A stretch of DNA of 6,171 nt from Actinomycetes bacterium (GTDB lineage Bacteria; Actinomycetota; Coriobacteriia; WRKU01; WQUG01), in assembly GCA_031268615.1 (NCBI GenBank), contig JAIRWZ010000089.1:1-6171 (forward strand). Direction: 5' to 3'. Shown here in pieces: positions 6,054-6,171 of the stretch (positions are counted from its first letter, which is position 1; every line of letters begins with the position of its first letter). The notes below the pieces were generated by a model. The model was given only the letters and a program-made list of their open reading frames with translations, searched no databases and was not told where the DNA came from. The position numbers were made by a program, and so were the translations under genes.

Positions 6054-6171
6054 TCACGCGCTTAGCGCACACCGCGTTTCTTCCTGCACCGCATTCAGCA
6101 GGGCGTCAACCGCGGCAACCGGGTCATCTGCCTTAAATACCGCGTTACCCGCAACAAAGACTTCGGCACCC
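6054..6171 (-). CDS. rpe: Ribulose-phosphate 3-epimerase, C-terminal end (cut by window edge)
   Basis: The last 38 codons and stop of a gene entering from the right edge. The visible residues start GAEVFVAGNAVFKADDPVAA, the final beta strand and phosphate-binding turn of the Rpe TIM barrel, usually GAxxxVAGSAVF followed by an acidic-Pro helix cap. Here the family Ser of GSAVF is Asn. Rpe interconverts D-ribulose 5-phosphate and D-xylulose 5-phosphate in the pentose phosphate and Calvin cycles. After the helix VDALLNAVQEE the protein ends in a short unconserved tail, TRCALSA. Related ribulose/allulose-phosphate epimerases share this C-terminus, so the exact substrate cannot be fixed from the fragment. 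Confidence 0.8.
   Translation of the reverse strand, partial: GAEVFVAGNAVFKADDPVAAVDALLNAVQEETRCALSA

Overview
The window is a bacterial chromosome segment of moderately high GC, densely packed. Five genes run on the minus strand in the order hrcA, dnaJ, rsmE, mtaB and degV (4533 down to 1, degV cut by the window edge). A single nitroreductase-family gene diverges from hrcA on the plus strand. Beyond it, again on the minus strand, lie an HdeD-like membrane protein gene and the 3' end of rpe. No tRNA, rRNA, CRISPR array, transposase or phage gene is visible, and no gene-free stretch exceeds 130 bases.

Region 1-4533 looks like one protein-quality-control and translation operon. It holds the heat-shock repressor HrcA, the chaperone DnaJ, the 16S rRNA m3U1498 methyltransferase RsmE, the tRNA ms2t6A methylthiotransferase MtaB and a DegV-family lipid-binding protein. 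The spacers are 61, 5, 9 and 46 bases. An hrcA-dnaJ-rsmE order without grpE or dnaK is typical of Actinomycetota, and extension to mtaB is seen in several Gram-positive-type lineages. An actinobacterium (possibly a Coriobacteriia-like lineage) or a Chloroflexota member would fit, but this is low-confidence inference from gene order and composition.

Region 4534-6171 holds the 126-base divergent spacer with a candidate hrcA promoter and a short inverted repeat, then the nitroreductase. A convergent junction follows, with an inverted repeat that may terminate both transcripts. The HdeD-like gene and the rpe tail are 40 bases apart and probably cotranscribed.

The most unusual feature is inside rsmE. 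About 150 bases (1828-1978) form a nested palindromic repeat element of the type whose translations read SFPRKRES or HSRESGNP. It lies in frame in the coding sequence and adds roughly 50 residues between the two halves of the SPOUT domain, while all catalytic motifs downstream stay intact. Second-rank observations are a shortened HrcA with no recognisable CIRCE operator in front of it, and a Ser/Ala/Thr-rich linker in MtaB. I do not see a wholly new biological system in this window.
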